A DNA stretch of 64,000 nucleotides from Castor canadensis (Eukaryota; Chordata; Mammalia; Rodentia; Castoridae). The notes under the pieces are model-generated. The model was not told the DNA's origin. It did no database searches and worked only from the letters and a program-made list of their open reading frames with translations. The translations under genes were made by a program, and so were the position numbers. The stretch covers positions 158,425,973 through 158,489,972 of the forward strand of contig NC_133389.1 of NCBI RefSeq assembly GCF_047511655.1, given 5' to 3'. This document shows positions 25,587 to 37,304 of the stretch, one piece after another. Each line of letters opens with the position of its first letter. Positions within the stretch are counted from its first letter, which is position 1.

Positions 25587-25994
25587 TGCTATGGTTAGGA
25601 TGTGGTTTCAGTGCATCCTCCAACACATGGATATGTGTTGAAATTTAATACCATTGTAAGGTATTAAGAAGGTAGAAATTTAATCCAACTATGAAATTTA
25701 GCAGTAGGCCCTAAACGAGTTAATTAGGATTAGATAAAGTTATCATGCATGAATATTGCTAGCTTTATAAGAAGAAGAAGAGGGGCCAGAGGACACACAC
25801 TCATGCACTATCTGTGTCTCTTGCCCTGTGATACGTTATATGGCCTTGGGACTCTGCGAAGCAAGAATGCCATCACCAGATGTGGCCCCTCAGTCCTGGA
25901 CCTTTAGAGCTGTGAGCCAAAATAAACTCCTTTTTGTTAAAAGTTACCCAGTCCGTGATACTGTGTTATTGTCAGGAGAAAACAGACTAAGACA
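25587..25994 (+). mobile_element. Solo LTR, MLT1-like MaLR, inserted in an old L1
   Basis: Starts TGCTATGGTTAGGATGTGG and ends AACAGACTAAGACA. It contains the typical tagagctgtgagccaaaata and gttacccagtccgtg near the 3' end. L1-like sequence lies directly on both sides, so the LTR appears to have landed inside that L1. No internal retroviral region is present. Confidence 0.8.
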
Positions 25995-26895
25995 GCAAAA
26001 AAAGAAATGAGAAAGGGAAATAAAGAATTTTGGACAAATATAAAGTAAATAGGAAAATGGCAGATTTAAACCTTAAAGTATTTTTAATTACAGTAAATGG
26101 AAACAGACCAAACAGAACAAAATTGTCAAACTGGATATAAAACAAAAACCAATGTTGCATACAAATTACACATGGCTTAAGAACACATGAAAAGACTGTA
26201 AGGATAAATGATACAAAGGGATATGTCATGTGAATACTAGCAAAAAGAGAGCAGATGGAGGTGTATTAAGAGAAGACAAAGTAGACTTTGAGTCATAACC
26301 CCAAAAAAAAGGAGAGAAACATCTCACAGCTATACAATAGCCAATCCATCAAGAATAAATTATCATTCTGTATATGTTTAGCATGTCTTCAAATCAATAA
26401 AACAAAAATTGATAACATTAGAATAATTAAATAATCACAGAGGGGGAGTTAATTGCATAGTGCTCAAAACTAATAAAATAAGACAAATAATAAGGAAAAA
26501 GATTTAAAAAACACAAAATTACAAACTGATCTAGTAAATATGTATAAGACACACTGGCGTCAGTGACATGGGCTACACATAATTTTTAAGTGCAAAAGAG
26601 ATATTTGGCAAAAATAGCCATGTGCTAGGCAAAAAAATAAGAGTATAATCTCTGGCTACAGTAGAGAAATTTTTATAAACTAGAAACTAAACAAATGATA
26701 AATAGTCAAATATTTGCAAATGAAGCCATGCTCTCCTCAATAATTCATAGATCAAAGTGGATCACAGTGGAAAATAACAAAATAATTTTAACAAGACAAT
26801 AAATGAAATCTAACACATCACATAAAGAAGACACATCTAAAGCCATCCTTAGAGAGAAAGTGCATTTATTAGGTGCATAAATTAGACAAGAATTT
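25995..26895 (+). mobile_element. Old L1, ORF2 endonuclease-side region (dead)
   Basis: Successive matches follow the L1 ORF2 order: tggcagatttaaaccttaaa, agtaaatggaaacagaccaa, caatagccaatccatcaaga, atgtgctaggcaaaaaaata and aaagccatccttagagagaa. Many frameshifts and stops show it is inactive. It is interrupted by SINEs at 26.9 kb and probably resumes at 28.3 kb. Confidence 0.7.
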
Positions 26896-27105
26896 CACCG
26901 TGTGCAGTGGCTTAGGTTTATAATCCAGCTTGGGAGGTGGAGATATGAGGATCTCAGCTGAAGGCATCCAAGGCAAAAAGTACAATATCTTATCCGAAAA
27001 ATAACTAAAGCAAAAAGGACCAGGGGCTTGCTTAAGTGGTAGAGCGCTTGCCTAGCAAGCACAAGGTCTTGAGTTCAATCCTTAGTACCACACACAAACA
27101 CAAAC
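26896..27105 (+). mobile_element. Composite SINE (one left module plus tRNA-like tail)
   Basis: An Alu/B1-like left module (gcagtggctt ... ataatccagcttgggaggt) is followed by an A-rich linker and a tRNA-like module with aagtggtagagcgcttgcc and gagttcaatcc. It interrupts old L1 ORF2 sequence. Confidence 0.8.
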
Positions 27106-27111
27106 CAACAA

Positions 27112-27500
27112 GCAAACAGACAGGTACCTGTAAATCCTAGCTACTTGGGAGGCAGAGAACAAAGGGACTGACCAGACCCCATCTCAACCAATAGCTGGGA
27201 GACGTGACCTGCATCTGTCATCCCAAGCTACCTGGAGCCTTGGAGATTGCAATTACAGATCAGTCTCATCAAAAAATTTTTAGGAACCCCATCTCAACAG
27301 ATAAAAGCCATCCCAGCTACTGTGGGAAGTCTAAAACAGGAGGATTGTGATTCAGGAGAGCCAGGACAAAAAATGAGGCCCTATTTCCAAGATAACTAGA
27401 GAATAAAAGGACAGGAGGTGTGGCTCAAGTGGTAGAACACCTGCTTAGCAAATGCAAAGCCCTGAGTTCAACTCCCAGTGCCACAAAAAACAAACAAACT
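27112..27500 (+). mobile_element. Composite SINE with an extra left module
   Basis: Left-type modules lie at about 27119-27193, 27192-27305 and 27306-27408, recognised by repeats of catcccagctac and the ending ccatctcaac. A tRNA-like tail module follows at 27410-27500 (gtggctcaagtggtagaac, gagttcaactccc) with an AAAC-type tail. The two other complete copies in this window (44.1 and 50.8 kb) have only two left modules, so one seems duplicated here. Alternatively, two SINEs may have inserted into each other. Confidence 0.75.
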
Positions 27501-27589
27501 AAAAACTAAAAGGAAGCAGTAAAAAGTAAATCAAGAAGACAAAAGTTAGTTTATAAATGACTTTTAGAATGGCAGAATCTTGAACTAGA

Positions 27590-27640
27590 GGTATGGTTCA
27601 AGCAGCAGCAAGTGTGAAGCCCTAGTATCATCACAAGAGA
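27590..27640 (+). mobile_element. Decayed tRNA-like SINE fragment
   Basis: A diverged match to the tail module (ggttcaagcagc ... gtgaagccctagtatcatc) lies just before a younger L1 3' end. Confidence 0.4.
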
Positions 27641-27647
27641 AAGATAA

Positions 27648-28295
27648 AGACAAAGGTCACATGTTTTCTCCCATATGTGGAAGACAGACCCAATACAAGC
27701 ACAAGCATTACCACATATACATATAAATATATATACAGAACATGTTTCTAAAAGTAGGACTGTTAGGGGAGACTAAAGGAGGTTGAAAAGAAGAAAAGAA
27801 TAAGAGAAAGTGAATAATAACAAAATACATGACATCTGAGTAGGAACAAGATGCAACAGAACACACTGAAAATTGTTGAACAATTCAGGTTAGTGGGAAA
27901 AGATTGAGGAACAATAGTGGAAGGGATTAGACTGATTTAAGCACAACATATTTACTAGTAAAATACTGAGGCAAAACTCCCCACTGAACAACAGACACTT
28001 AAACAATGAAGGACTGAGTTGTAAAACAGGTCATACTAAGAGGAGGGCATTAGTGGGAAGGGGAAGACAAATGAAGAGGGTAAAGGAGGGTAAATATGGT
28101 TGATGCACTTGTTATACATGTGTGGATATGGATCATTAAAACCTGTTGAAGTTATCTTGAGAAGGAAATGGAGTAGGAGGGAGAATAATGGAGGAATGAA
28201 CAAAGCCAGGGTATAATACACGTATATATGGAAATGTCACACTAAAACTTGCTGTATAGTTATTATATACTAATAAAAGTGTTCTTTAAAAAGAT
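27648..28295 (+). mobile_element. L1 3' end (3' UTR)
   Basis: Starts near acatgttttctcccatatgt and is followed by a purine-rich 3' UTR (ggagggagaataatggagga), tatatatggaaatgtcacac and an A-rich end. The same family recurs at 29.26 and 31.69 kb. It interrupts the older L1. Confidence 0.65.
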
Positions 28296-28889
28296 ACAGT
28301 CTTAGAAAAGTTAATGAAAAAAGGTACAAACCCCAGTATTATGAATGAAAATATCATCAATAGAGCATATCAGTAAATTTGGAAGTTTAGAAAACATAAA
28401 CAGCAATTTGCAAAACACAACGTTGGCTCACCCAGGTAGAAAATTAAATAAAGTCAATTTCTACTTTAGAACTTATTGCCAAGAGAATACCAGGCCAAGA
28501 TGGTATCATTGGTCAAATCTTGCATTTATGAAGGAAACAATTCCAAACCTACGCAAGCTGTGCAGACATGGAAGGAAACTTTACAAACTGAGTTTATAGG
28601 GCCAAATATACTTGATGCTAGTGCTTGGTAAGAATGACAACAGTAAAGAACAATACAGATCAATTTCTCTCATAATGAAAGATGTAGAACAAGGAACATG
28701 CAACATGAATATAAAGTATTAGCAAACCAAGTCCTACACATAGCAATAATGATACACCATAACCCAGGTGAATCTATTTCAAGAATGAAAAGTTGACATA
28801 GCATTCAGAAATCAGCAAATCTCTACTACACTAAGAGAATAATACAGAAAAATTATATAACCATTTCAATAAATATTGTGGCAAGTAAA
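28296..28889 (+). mobile_element. Old L1, ORF2 reverse-transcriptase region (dead)
   Basis: L1 RT-region landmarks appear in order: ataccaggccaagatggtat, agatcaatttctctcataat, attagcaaaccaagtcctac, gatacaccataacccaggtg and accatttcaataaatattg. No long frame is open. Confidence 0.75.
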
Positions 28890-29230
28890 ATAATGTCCTT
28901 CTCCCCCAATGACTTCCACCATCAATCTCCATCACCTGTGAAGATGTCACCTTACATGAAAAAGTGATTTTTATCAGATGTAATTAAAATTATGCACCTT
29001 TAGATGGGAGAGCAATCCTAGATTACTCAGATGAGCCTGTTCTGATAAAACAAGTCCTTAAAAGTGATGAACTTGTCTAGTATCACCCAAAGAGATGTGA
29101 TGAAAAGAAAATTGTACCCTTCTTTTCACAGCCGCTTTAAAGATTGAAAAAGAAGGTTGTAGGCTAAGAAACGCAGTAATCCATACAATCTGAAAATGGC
29201 CCTTAGATTATAGCCAGCAAGAAAATGGAG
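28890..29230 (+). mobile_element. LTR-like repeat, left part
   Basis: Resembles an old mammalian LTR segment: cacctgtgaagatgtcacct, tacatgaaaaagtgattttt, atcagatgtaattaaaatta, atcctagattactcagatga. It is interrupted by an L1 3' end at about 29.23 kb and continues at 29.67 kb. Family name uncertain. Confidence 0.6.
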
Positions 29231-29666
29231 ACCTCATCACCATAAGAACTGGACTAAGCTGGAAAGGAGGAAAATAGAGGTGATTAACTTATTTGGGATA
29301 TAATACATATATACATGGAAATGTCATAATGAAACCCCCTGTGCAGCTACAGAAATGTCTTCTTTCAAAAACAAAGGACAGGAAGGTTAAGGGGTCCAGT
29401 TTAGAGACTGATACCAGTGGAAAGGGGCAGGATATAGAGAAAGAGTGAAGGAAGATGAATATGGTAGAAATATTATGTACTCATGTACAAAAATGGGAAA
29501 ATAAGATCTGTTGAAACTATTCTAAGAAGAGGAGAGGGGGAATAAAGGAGAATGATGGAGGGGATGAATTTGCTTAAGACGTATTGTAAGAACTTTTGTA
29601 AGTGTCACAAAGTACCCCTAGTACAACAATAATATGAAAATAAAATGTTTAAATAAAATAAAAAAG
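29231..29666 (+). mobile_element. L1 3' end inserted in an LTR-like repeat
   Basis: A 5'-truncated L1 3' UTR (tatacatggaaatgtcataa, ggaataaaggagaatgatgg, gtattgtaagaacttttgta, acaacaataatatgaaaata) with an A-rich tail. The flanks gaaaatgga at 29221-29229 and 29666-29674 form part of a target-site duplication in the host LTR-like repeat. Confidence 0.7.
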
Positions 29667-29915
29667 AAAATGGAAACCACAATTCCTACAACTATAAGAA
29701 ACCCAATGCCACCAATTACCAGACAGAGCAAGGAAAATAATTTTGATTTAGAATTTACCATGATGAAGGCAATTCTGCTGACATCTTGATTTTAGCTCTG
29801 TAAGACCTGTGCCAGACTTTGAACCTACAAAACTGTAAAGGTACTAAAGTTGTGTTGTTTTAAGTTACTACATTTACATCAAATTTTAATGTCAGAAACT
29901 AATAAAAAGTACATA
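29667..29915 (+). mobile_element. LTR-like repeat, right part
   Basis: Continues the LTR-like repeat interrupted at about 29.23 kb: gctgacatcttgattttagc, tgaacctacaaaactgtaaa, gttgtgttgttttaagttac, agaaactaata. The order agrees with a 3' LTR end. Confidence 0.6.
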
Positions 29916-30643
29916 AAAGGGATTTGTTAAATTTCAATATCCATTTATAATTTAAAATTTTTTGCAAAATATTCTGTAAAATGTCATTCATAATCTGATT
30001 TAAAATGTCTACAAAAATCTGTATAAGTATTGCACTTCATGGTAAAATACTTAAAGCATTCTTCTGGGATAAGAAATGTGGCAAGGATGTGCAGTGTCAC
30101 AACTTGTATCCAACAGTGTTCTGAAGCTCCTTGTCAGTGACAAAAGCCAGGCATAAGAAATAAAACTTACAAAGCATTTTGAAGAAAGAGTAAAACATAA
30201 AATGATTATCAATGCAGAATTCTAAAATATCCCAGGGAGATTAAAGTTAGGGATTTCAGTGGATGTAAGGTCAACATATAATTAATTATATTTTTGTTTC
30301 ATCAAGAAAAAGCTAGAGAATGAAACTTTAAAAGTGATACCATCTTTGTGAGGAATAAAAATGTACCAATACCTACAAATTATTTTACAAAACATATGTG
30401 ACAAATCTGCACATAAAACTGTAAAAAATTATTGAGGCATATGAAAAAAACCTAGTTGAAGTTGTTTTTCCCAAATGACCTCTCTACTCAATGTAATATA
30501 CAATTTACTATATAATTGCAAGTTTTGTATGAATATTCATAGATTCAAAGGTAAAAAATACAGTCTTGAAGACTTGATTATGTACTTTTAAGTCTTTAAC
30601 TCTTGATTATGTACTCTACTGATTATCAAAGCTTACACAAAGG
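29916..30643 (+). mobile_element. Old L1, ORF2 post-RT region (dead)
   Basis: Matches include gcaaggatgtgcagtgtcac, cttgtatccaacagtgttct, aggtcaacatataattaatt, gaataaaaatgtaccaatac and gacctctctactcaatgtaa, in ORF2 order. It continues after the ID-like SINE at 30.64 kb. Confidence 0.65.
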
Positions 30644-30726
30644 CTGGGTACACAGCTCAGGGTTAGAGTGCTTGCCTTACATATACAAGGCCCTGGGTTT
30701 GATTCCAGCACCACAAAAGAAAAACA
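30644..30726 (+). mobile_element. tRNA-derived (ID-like) SINE
   Basis: A single module with an A box in cacagctcagggttagagtg and a B box in gtttgattccagcaccac, followed by an A-rich tail. It splits old L1 ORF2 sequence that resumes at about 30.73 kb. Confidence 0.75.
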
Positions 30727-31020
30727 TGTTATGTTAAAGTACACTAACTGAAATAGTGTGCTATTGCCATTAAAATAGTGAAACAGATCAGCAAATCAAA
30801 ATAGAGATTATAGAAACTTAAATTTGTATAAAGAATGCTTGAATTATGACAAACGTGACATTGAAGTCATTGGACATGGAAGACTGTTTTCAATAAATGG
30901 ATCTGGGTTAATTGGAATCTATGATTTTAAAAAAGTAAATTTGAACATAATATCAAGTGCTAATTTTAGATATACAGTGCATCTAAATGTAAAACCTAAT
31001 CAAAAAGTTTTCTGAAAAAT
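30727..31020 (+). mobile_element. Old L1, ORF2 C-terminal region (dead)
   Basis: Contains actgttttcaataaatggat, ctgggttaattggaatctat and gtgcatctaaatgtaaaacc, which match the ORF2 C-terminal landmark region. A 63-codon open frame at 30824-31015 is a remnant of that reading frame, not a gene. Confidence 0.7.
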
Positions 31021-31059
31021 AACATGAGAAAATGCCCTTGTTAGAATGTGCAGGGAGCA

Positions 31060-31480
31060 GCCAAGCAACAAATATCATTCAGATTATGATCTCTGACCAC
31101 AGTGAAAATAAATGAAAAAATAAAATAAAAATAAGATATCTAAGATAGCAAACAACATAACATTTTTGATTTTGATTTTGATTGAATTTTGAAAATCAAA
31201 ATTCAAAAAATTTCAAAGACAGGTTAGAAAATATTTTGAACCTAAAGACAAAAATACAATGTAACAGCATCTAAATACAAAAAGCTGCATCTACAGCAGT
31301 ATTTGGAGGGAATTTTAGTTTAATTGCTTATGTTAGAAATAAATATTCATCATCCAATCACAACTTACAAAATAGGACAAGAAATAACAACATATAACTT
31401 ATAACCAACAAAAGCATCAGTCAAAAGAAAAAGAAGCAGAAATGCAGAGTTGGTGGAACTGTAAAAATACCTTACCATGT
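31060..31480 (+). mobile_element. Second L1 copy, ORF2 endonuclease-to-RT linker region
   Basis: Contains tgatctctgaccacagtgaa, gttagaaaatattttgaacc, gcagtatttggagggaattt and gcttatgttagaaataaata. These belong upstream of the RT region, so this piece is out of order with the preceding ORF2 end and must be another copy. Confidence 0.65.
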
Positions 31481-31689
31481 TAGAATGTTAATGTTCAACT
31501 ATATTTTTAAAAATATGAAGAGAGAAAGGCAAGAGTCAAAAACATTGGGACTTCTTTATTAGCTGAAATGGAAACTTAACATCTAGGATTAAGTGAAGAT
31601 TAAATAACAAAAAAGAATTACTGAACCTAAAAGCACAACAAACTTTTCCCAAACATAATTAAAAGGAATAAACTTTAAAAGGGACTAAG

Positions 31690-32098
31690 GTAGAAAAGTA
31701 GAAGAGGTGAACCAAATCGGGCTATGGTACAGATGTACATGGAAGTGCCACAGAAATCTCCCTATGTAACTATCTTAAACAAGCAAAAATGTAATTTTTT
31801 TTCTTTTACAAAACAGGAGGGCAGAACAGGTCCTGCCTGGGGGGTGGATTGGTGCCAGTGGGACGGGGGAGGAGGAGGGGAGAGGACATGGGAGGGTGAA
31901 TATAAATACTGTGTACACATGAATGTAAACGGAAAAATGATATATGATGAAACTATGTCAGGAATGGGGGTAAGGGGGAATACAGGAGAATGGTAGAGGA
32001 GGTGAGTTCAAGCATGATATATTTGATGTATTGTAAGAACCTTTGTAAATGCCACAATGTACCTCCACCCAGTTCATCAATTAAAAAAAAGAAAAAAA
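31690..32098 (+). mobile_element. L1 3' end (3' UTR)
   Basis: Same family as the copies at 27.65 and 29.26 kb: gtacatggaagtgccacaga, aatacaggagaatggtagag, tgtattgtaagaacctttgt, aaatgccacaatgtacctcc, and an A-rich tail. The 90-codon open frame at 31724-31996 falls in this UTR and is not a gene. Confidence 0.65.
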
Positions 32099-32209
32099 TT
32101 CGACAAAATGTCTGTGATATGTTAAATAAGAGCAAGTGGTTTAATACTACTGTATTGTAACATTTTATATGCCATCTAAACACTATTAAACTATTAAAGA
32201 AATATTGGA

Positions 32210-33160
32210 CAGAAAATTAGAAATTAATAAAAATTACAATTTCACAGAATCAAGACCGTACAAGTCCCTGAGGAAGATAAGCATCACAGAAATCATGAGC
32301 AAACATACACACCACACCTTGAAGAATATCAAAATCAATGAAATGTTAAAGAAACATTAAAAGGCAGAGATTTTTAAGAAACTACACATTGCACTGGAAT
32401 CATCTCATCAGGAAATATGCAAGCCAGAAGACATGGGAATACATCATCGAGGTGCTGAAAGAAAAAGAAAACTGTCAACTTAAAATTGCATTGCTTGTGA
32501 AAATGTCATCTAAAATGGAAGACAACATAAAATTGTAATGACAACAAAATTATGAGAAAATTTGTCACCTGTAGATCTGAAGTACAAGGATACTGGAATA
32601 GACAGTACAAATGTATTTTTTTGTTTATAACTCCTTCACTTTCCTTTCTGATTTGAGAGCGCTTCAGAAACAGTAGTTATAAATCTGTTTGATGAGCATG
32701 CAGTGTATGACGCCAATAAGATACACATGGGGGAGGGAAGACCTCTATATAGAGCAAGGATTTTTATACTGATATTGTTGAAGTTAAATTGGTAGTAATA
32801 TGGACTATATTTATACAATCAAAAAAAGTATTGATTGTAATACCACCAGCATCCACTGAAAAAAAAGGTGGGACTAAAGTAAAAGAAATGACTATAAAAG
32901 TAATAGATTATATAGGGGGGTAGCTCAGTAGCAAAACGTGCTTAATATACACAAAACCCTGTATTGGGAGAGGGGAATATTATACTATAAAATCTGTTTA
33001 ATAAAAAAGAAGTAATAGAACAACAGATGAATAAAAAAACAAAAGATATGTAGAAAACAAATAGTATCATGGTAGATGTAAACCCTACTTTACCAATAAT
33101 TATATTAAATGAAAAGTGAATACTTCAAACTAAAAGGAGATACCAGCAAAATGGAGTTTT
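32210..33160 (+). mobile_element. L1M fragment, region before and into ORF2
   Basis: Contains catctcatcaggaaatatgc (early part), aactgtcaacttaaaattgc, cctgtagatctgaagtacaa, atagtatcatggtagatgta and attatattaaatgaaaagtg, in the order of L1M sequence leading into ORF2. A decayed SINE lies at 32918-32976. Confidence 0.55.
32918..32976 (+). mobile_element. Decayed tRNA-like SINE
   Basis: The pattern gtagctcagtagcaaaacgtg ... acaaaaccctgt resembles the A-box half of the ID-like module. The 3' half is lost. It lies inside an L1 5'-region fragment. Confidence 0.4.
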
Positions 33161-33639
33161 AAAAATGTTCTGCAACAGATACTGTATATTTAAAAATCAG
33201 CCCCAACCCAAAGATCTGAAAACCAAAGATGATGATTTAATTCCTAGTTGAGGACCAAAGTCTGTAAGAACCACAAAGGGGCACTGATTTAAGTCTCAGG
33301 ACACAGATCTGAGTGTAGAAAAACATGCCCAGCTAAAGAAGACATAGTAATTTGTCCTTCTTTCTACTTTCTCTTCTTATTAGGTCCTTAATGGATCATT
33401 AAGAAAATGAGATATAAAAACATACTGTGTAAAATATTTTCAAAATCTTTATCTTATCAATATAGTATATTCAGAATATGTAAAGAACACTGTATAATTC
33501 TTCTTTATATGTAGGAAAATAAATGATTGTATTAAAAATTGACAAAATATCAGAACAGATGCTTTGCAATGCAAAATGTGAAATGAGAATGGTTAATATG
33601 AACATGGAAACAGTGAAATCGTTAAGAAAAGTTGGTTCT

Positions 33640-34500
33640 CAATAATTTCAGTTTTTCTATTGTGATTCTGTATATATATTTTTTATATTTCCTCTACTTC
33701 ATTGAGTGTACTTATTTATAGTAGCTGATCCTAAGTCTTTTCTGCCAATTCCAACATCTGGATCTTCTATGAATTAGTTTCTGTTGCTTACTACATTTTT
33801 TTCTGGAGAGTGGGTCACATTTCCTGGTTCTTTGTATGTTGAGTAATTTTAGTAAAAGGTTAAAGTTTTAGACAAGCTGAAGAGAAGCTGAAGAATTATG
33901 TTGAATAATTTTAGATTGTTTCTCAGACAATGTAAATATTATATTTTGGAGATTGAATTTTGTGGAAATTTTTGTCTTAGCAGCCATTTAATTGGGTTAG
34001 AGTCAAACCTCTGTAACTTGGGAAGCAACTCAAATCTCAGTGCAGGTTTTTGTTTTGTTTGTGCTCTTTACTCCTTAACTTGGATGCTTTGTGTCTGCTG
34101 GGCTCATAAACACCGTGTGGAAATAATGTGGAGATTTGGGTATAGATTATACTCAGACATTTGTATTCTCTTTATGGTTCTGTTCTTTTCTGTATTCTCC
34201 CTTTACTTCCTCTCCATGGACATTGCCTTAAACTGTGTCCTCTATTTCTTCAGTCCACAAAAAGTATGATTTTTCCTATAGTTTTTGTCCTTGGTGGTAT
34301 CATTTGCCATCCGATCGCAAATGAAAAGAAGTGTGCCATTTCTCCTTGCAAGTATCAATTCTATCCTATAACATGCCTGCTTTGTTTATGTTCCTCTGAT
34401 TCTAGTTTGTTTTTTCCCCCAAGTATGTAGTTGTTGTCACAGTAACAATTAGATTTAATAAAAGCTTATTGCTCATTACTGAGAGCATCTACTTTGTCAA
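33640..34500. mobile_element. Probable ancient repeat, L1-associated, orientation unsure
   Basis: Motifs such as ccaacatctggatcttctat, gagagtgggtcacatttcct, ggttctttgtatgttgagta and aatattatattttggagatt recall an old mammalian interspersed repeat I associate with L1M elements. The open frames at 33898-34430 lie in this repeat. Confidence 0.4.
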
Positions 34501-34514
34501 TTTCTTATAATGTT

Positions 34515-34985
34515 TTAGCATATACCTACCATTTGACCCAGAAATTTCACTCTTGGATCAAATTTCACTGAAAAGAACAAAACATATAGACAAAGGTCAT
34601 TAAAAATGTTCATGATAGTCTTATTATTACTATGCAGAAACTTTATCCAAATGTTCACTAAATAGAAGATAAATATACAAAAAATGTTATTTCAATAAAA
34701 GGAAGTACTACTCAGCAATAAAAAGGAATAACTGTAGACAAACTGAAAAGATAAAAAAGTAAATAACAAATTTCCAAACTGTATGTGTACAAAAAGAAGC
34801 CAGACATAAAAAACTATATATTGCCTGAATCATTTTATATGATGTTGAAGAATATGCAAAGTGAATCTTTGCAGAGACAAAATCAAAAGTGTAGTCATCT
34901 CTATTGGCTTAGGCTATAAACTAAACATTCTTGACCTGTACTTTTAATCAAATGCCAAGCATACCTCAATTAAAAATTTCTTAGA
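34515..34985 (+). mobile_element. L1 3' end (ORF2 terminus and 3' UTR)
   Basis: Contains atacctaccatttgacccag, aaatttcactcttggatcaa, ctactcagcaataaaaagga, attttatatgatgttgaaga and catacctcaattaaaa, following the last part of ORF2 and an L1M-type 3' UTR. Confidence 0.75.
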
Positions 34986-35334
34986 ATGATAAATTATTGT
35001 CCACATGATCTTAGTAGGTTTTTTTCAATCTGGTCAGTCAAATAGGCATGCAACTGGAAACAAAACACAGCAAAGTCCCCTTTTCACATGGAGAAAGCAA
35101 AAGGTCCTAACATCTTCAGAGCTGAGTCCCTGTTCTTTTGTGTCATAACTGTTTCTTGCATCCATATCTCCACCATGCCAACTGTACATCATGTTAGCAT
35201 TATTTGTGCATATGTCTGAACCTTGCTCATTGTTCTGCAATGGCCACTTAATTATGTTCATCAGTATAATAAGCAAGTGCTCAGCTGAGCTTTGGAAATT
35301 TTCAAAAACAGATTTATGAAACCGAAGTGACCTC

Positions 35335-35490
35335 AGATGGCATGTGGTTGAATCTACTCATTTGCTGATGAGAAAATACAGCTTCATAATAGTAAAGGTC
35401 ACAAAGCAGGCAACGGCAGATTAGACTCTAAGACCTAGGCTCCTGACATGCTTCCCTGGAGCATTTAATACTGTGCTATTCAACCTTTCC
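35335..35490 (-). repeat. MIR, antisense
   Basis: gctgatgagaaaatacagct, aaggtcacaaagcaggcaac and gacctaggctcctgacatgc follow the antisense MIR order. Confidence 0.65.
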
Positions 35491-36594
35491 ATCAGAGGCC
35501 TTCCTAACCTCTGATTTTGGGGACAGTTAGTATTTCCTATCCAACAACAGAACTTTCTCTAACCAGTAGAAATACATTTATCCTGATAATTTTCTGATTG
35601 AAAATCCATGAGGTCTATGGCAGAGAAATGTGTATGACTGTTCATGTACCGAGCATTCTGAGCCAAGAGACACAAACCAAGTATTTAGCCTAGAGATAGG
35701 AAAGATAATTGTGGAAATCAATGTTGGCAAGTCCTTTTTACCCAAAGCTTCTTCAACTGTGAATGACAGGAATCTGACTTAAACACAGTTAGAAAAGATT
35801 AAAAAAAAAAACAACCCAACAAAACACTCTATTGGTTTTATAAGAACAAATCTACCTAGAGACATAGCAGAATCCTGGAGGTCATTTGATAGCTCTTCCT
35901 TTTCCCACCTATCAGCAATGCTTCTCTACCTGGAAGGGAAGATAGTCTGACAACTCTGTACCTGTATCCATATTATTCTTTATTGTCCACGAGACATACC
36001 TCATGGAAAAAAACCTGATTGGAAATGTTTGGGACATAGGCTAATACATAGACTAATCATGTATTGAAGAGAACAGGTCCTTTCTTAGACAGTCGGTATC
36101 CCATGTCCATCTCTAAGGAAGAGAAGAGAAGCACGCGGTCTACTGTCAATCAGGGAATTATGCTATGGGAAAGACACTCTCTCTTCAGGCACAAAATTAG
36201 AACTCCCTCATTAAACTGGAAGCCTAAACACATGCTGGCCTTAAAAACACCTTCAGCTCTTGCTGTAGACATACGAAGTCATCCTAAACTGCATATTCCT
36301 TCTCTTACCTTAAAGTGCTGCTCTCTGACTATGAAAACTTCATGATGAAGAATCATCGATTTTTCTCAATTGGCCCTTTCCCTTTCAAAAATACTTAGGT
36401 GATTTTTTTCAAATGGTGTCACATCTCAAGGTCAACATATTCTGCGTTTTGGGTTTGCACCATTCTTCATAGTCTCCAAGAACCTTTCTTATTGTCTTTG
36501 TAAACATGTGAGAAGGGTGGTAGTGATAGCTTTAGCTGTCGTCTGACACACTGACACACTTGGAGTTAGAGTATGTGAGCTGTCTCAGGACTGT
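35491..36594. other. Anonymous DNA upstream of the CpG island
   Basis: No exon or transposon recognised. The 93-codon frame at 36064-36345 has no recognisable domain. Confidence 0.5.
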
Positions 36595-36745
36595 ACATAT
36601 GGCTCTCTCTAGAATGTAATGTCTATGAAGGGAGAAATCTTTTCTTATTGGAGTGGGTTGTTTGTTTGTTCACTGATGTTTCCACAATGCCTAGAACAGT
36701 GTCTCACACATAATTAGGTTTCAATAAACATTGGTTTATTGGCAC
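36595..36745 (+). repeat. L2 3' end
   Basis: gaatgtaatgtctatgaagg, caatgcctagaacagtgtct, cacacataattaggtttcaa and taaacattggttt are the L2 3' terminal sequence in order. Confidence 0.7.
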
Positions 36746-37304
36746 CATAACTGTACAAATTAATCTGGTTTTGAATACTCTGCACCCTCAACCATTGCTC
36801 CTTTTGTACTGACAAGAGTTGGTCTATACCTCATGCTTCCTTTGTCATTTCTGATGCACCTGTCCTTAGGTTTTAGAGACAAGGCCAGTGAGCTTTCTCC
36901 CCTGAAGGGTCCCAGAAACCTCTGCCTTGCAGTGATACAGGAAGGAAAAGAGGGGCGTCTCTGGCGGGCTACTCCCTAAAAGACTAAAGCTGATGTCCTG
37001 GATTCTCTAGAATGGCATTAAGAAGGTCGGCTTGTTGTCCCCGCTGCTCAGAGCGCTGATGTCTGTTGGCGTGGGGGAAGAGGACCATTCCCTAGAGAAG
37101 GCACGGCAGGAGCAAGCCGGATAGCTGCAGCCCCAGGATCGCCTTTTGGGCCTTGGCTGGGAGGGGCTCTCAAGCTCCCAACCTGGCTGCTGTCCCCGCG
37201 GGGCCCGGTCGGCTGGCTGCGGCAGGAGGCGGGGCCGCCGCGCTCCCCCTCCGGGACACTGCGGCGGGGCGGGGCGCGGGGACGGGTGGGGCGCGGGGAC
37301 CCGC

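Noticed and set aside
33898..34430. Two overlapping frames of 123 and 89 codons
   Set aside because: They lie in an ancient interspersed repeat and are Cys/Leu/Phe-rich, typical of T-rich non-coding DNA.
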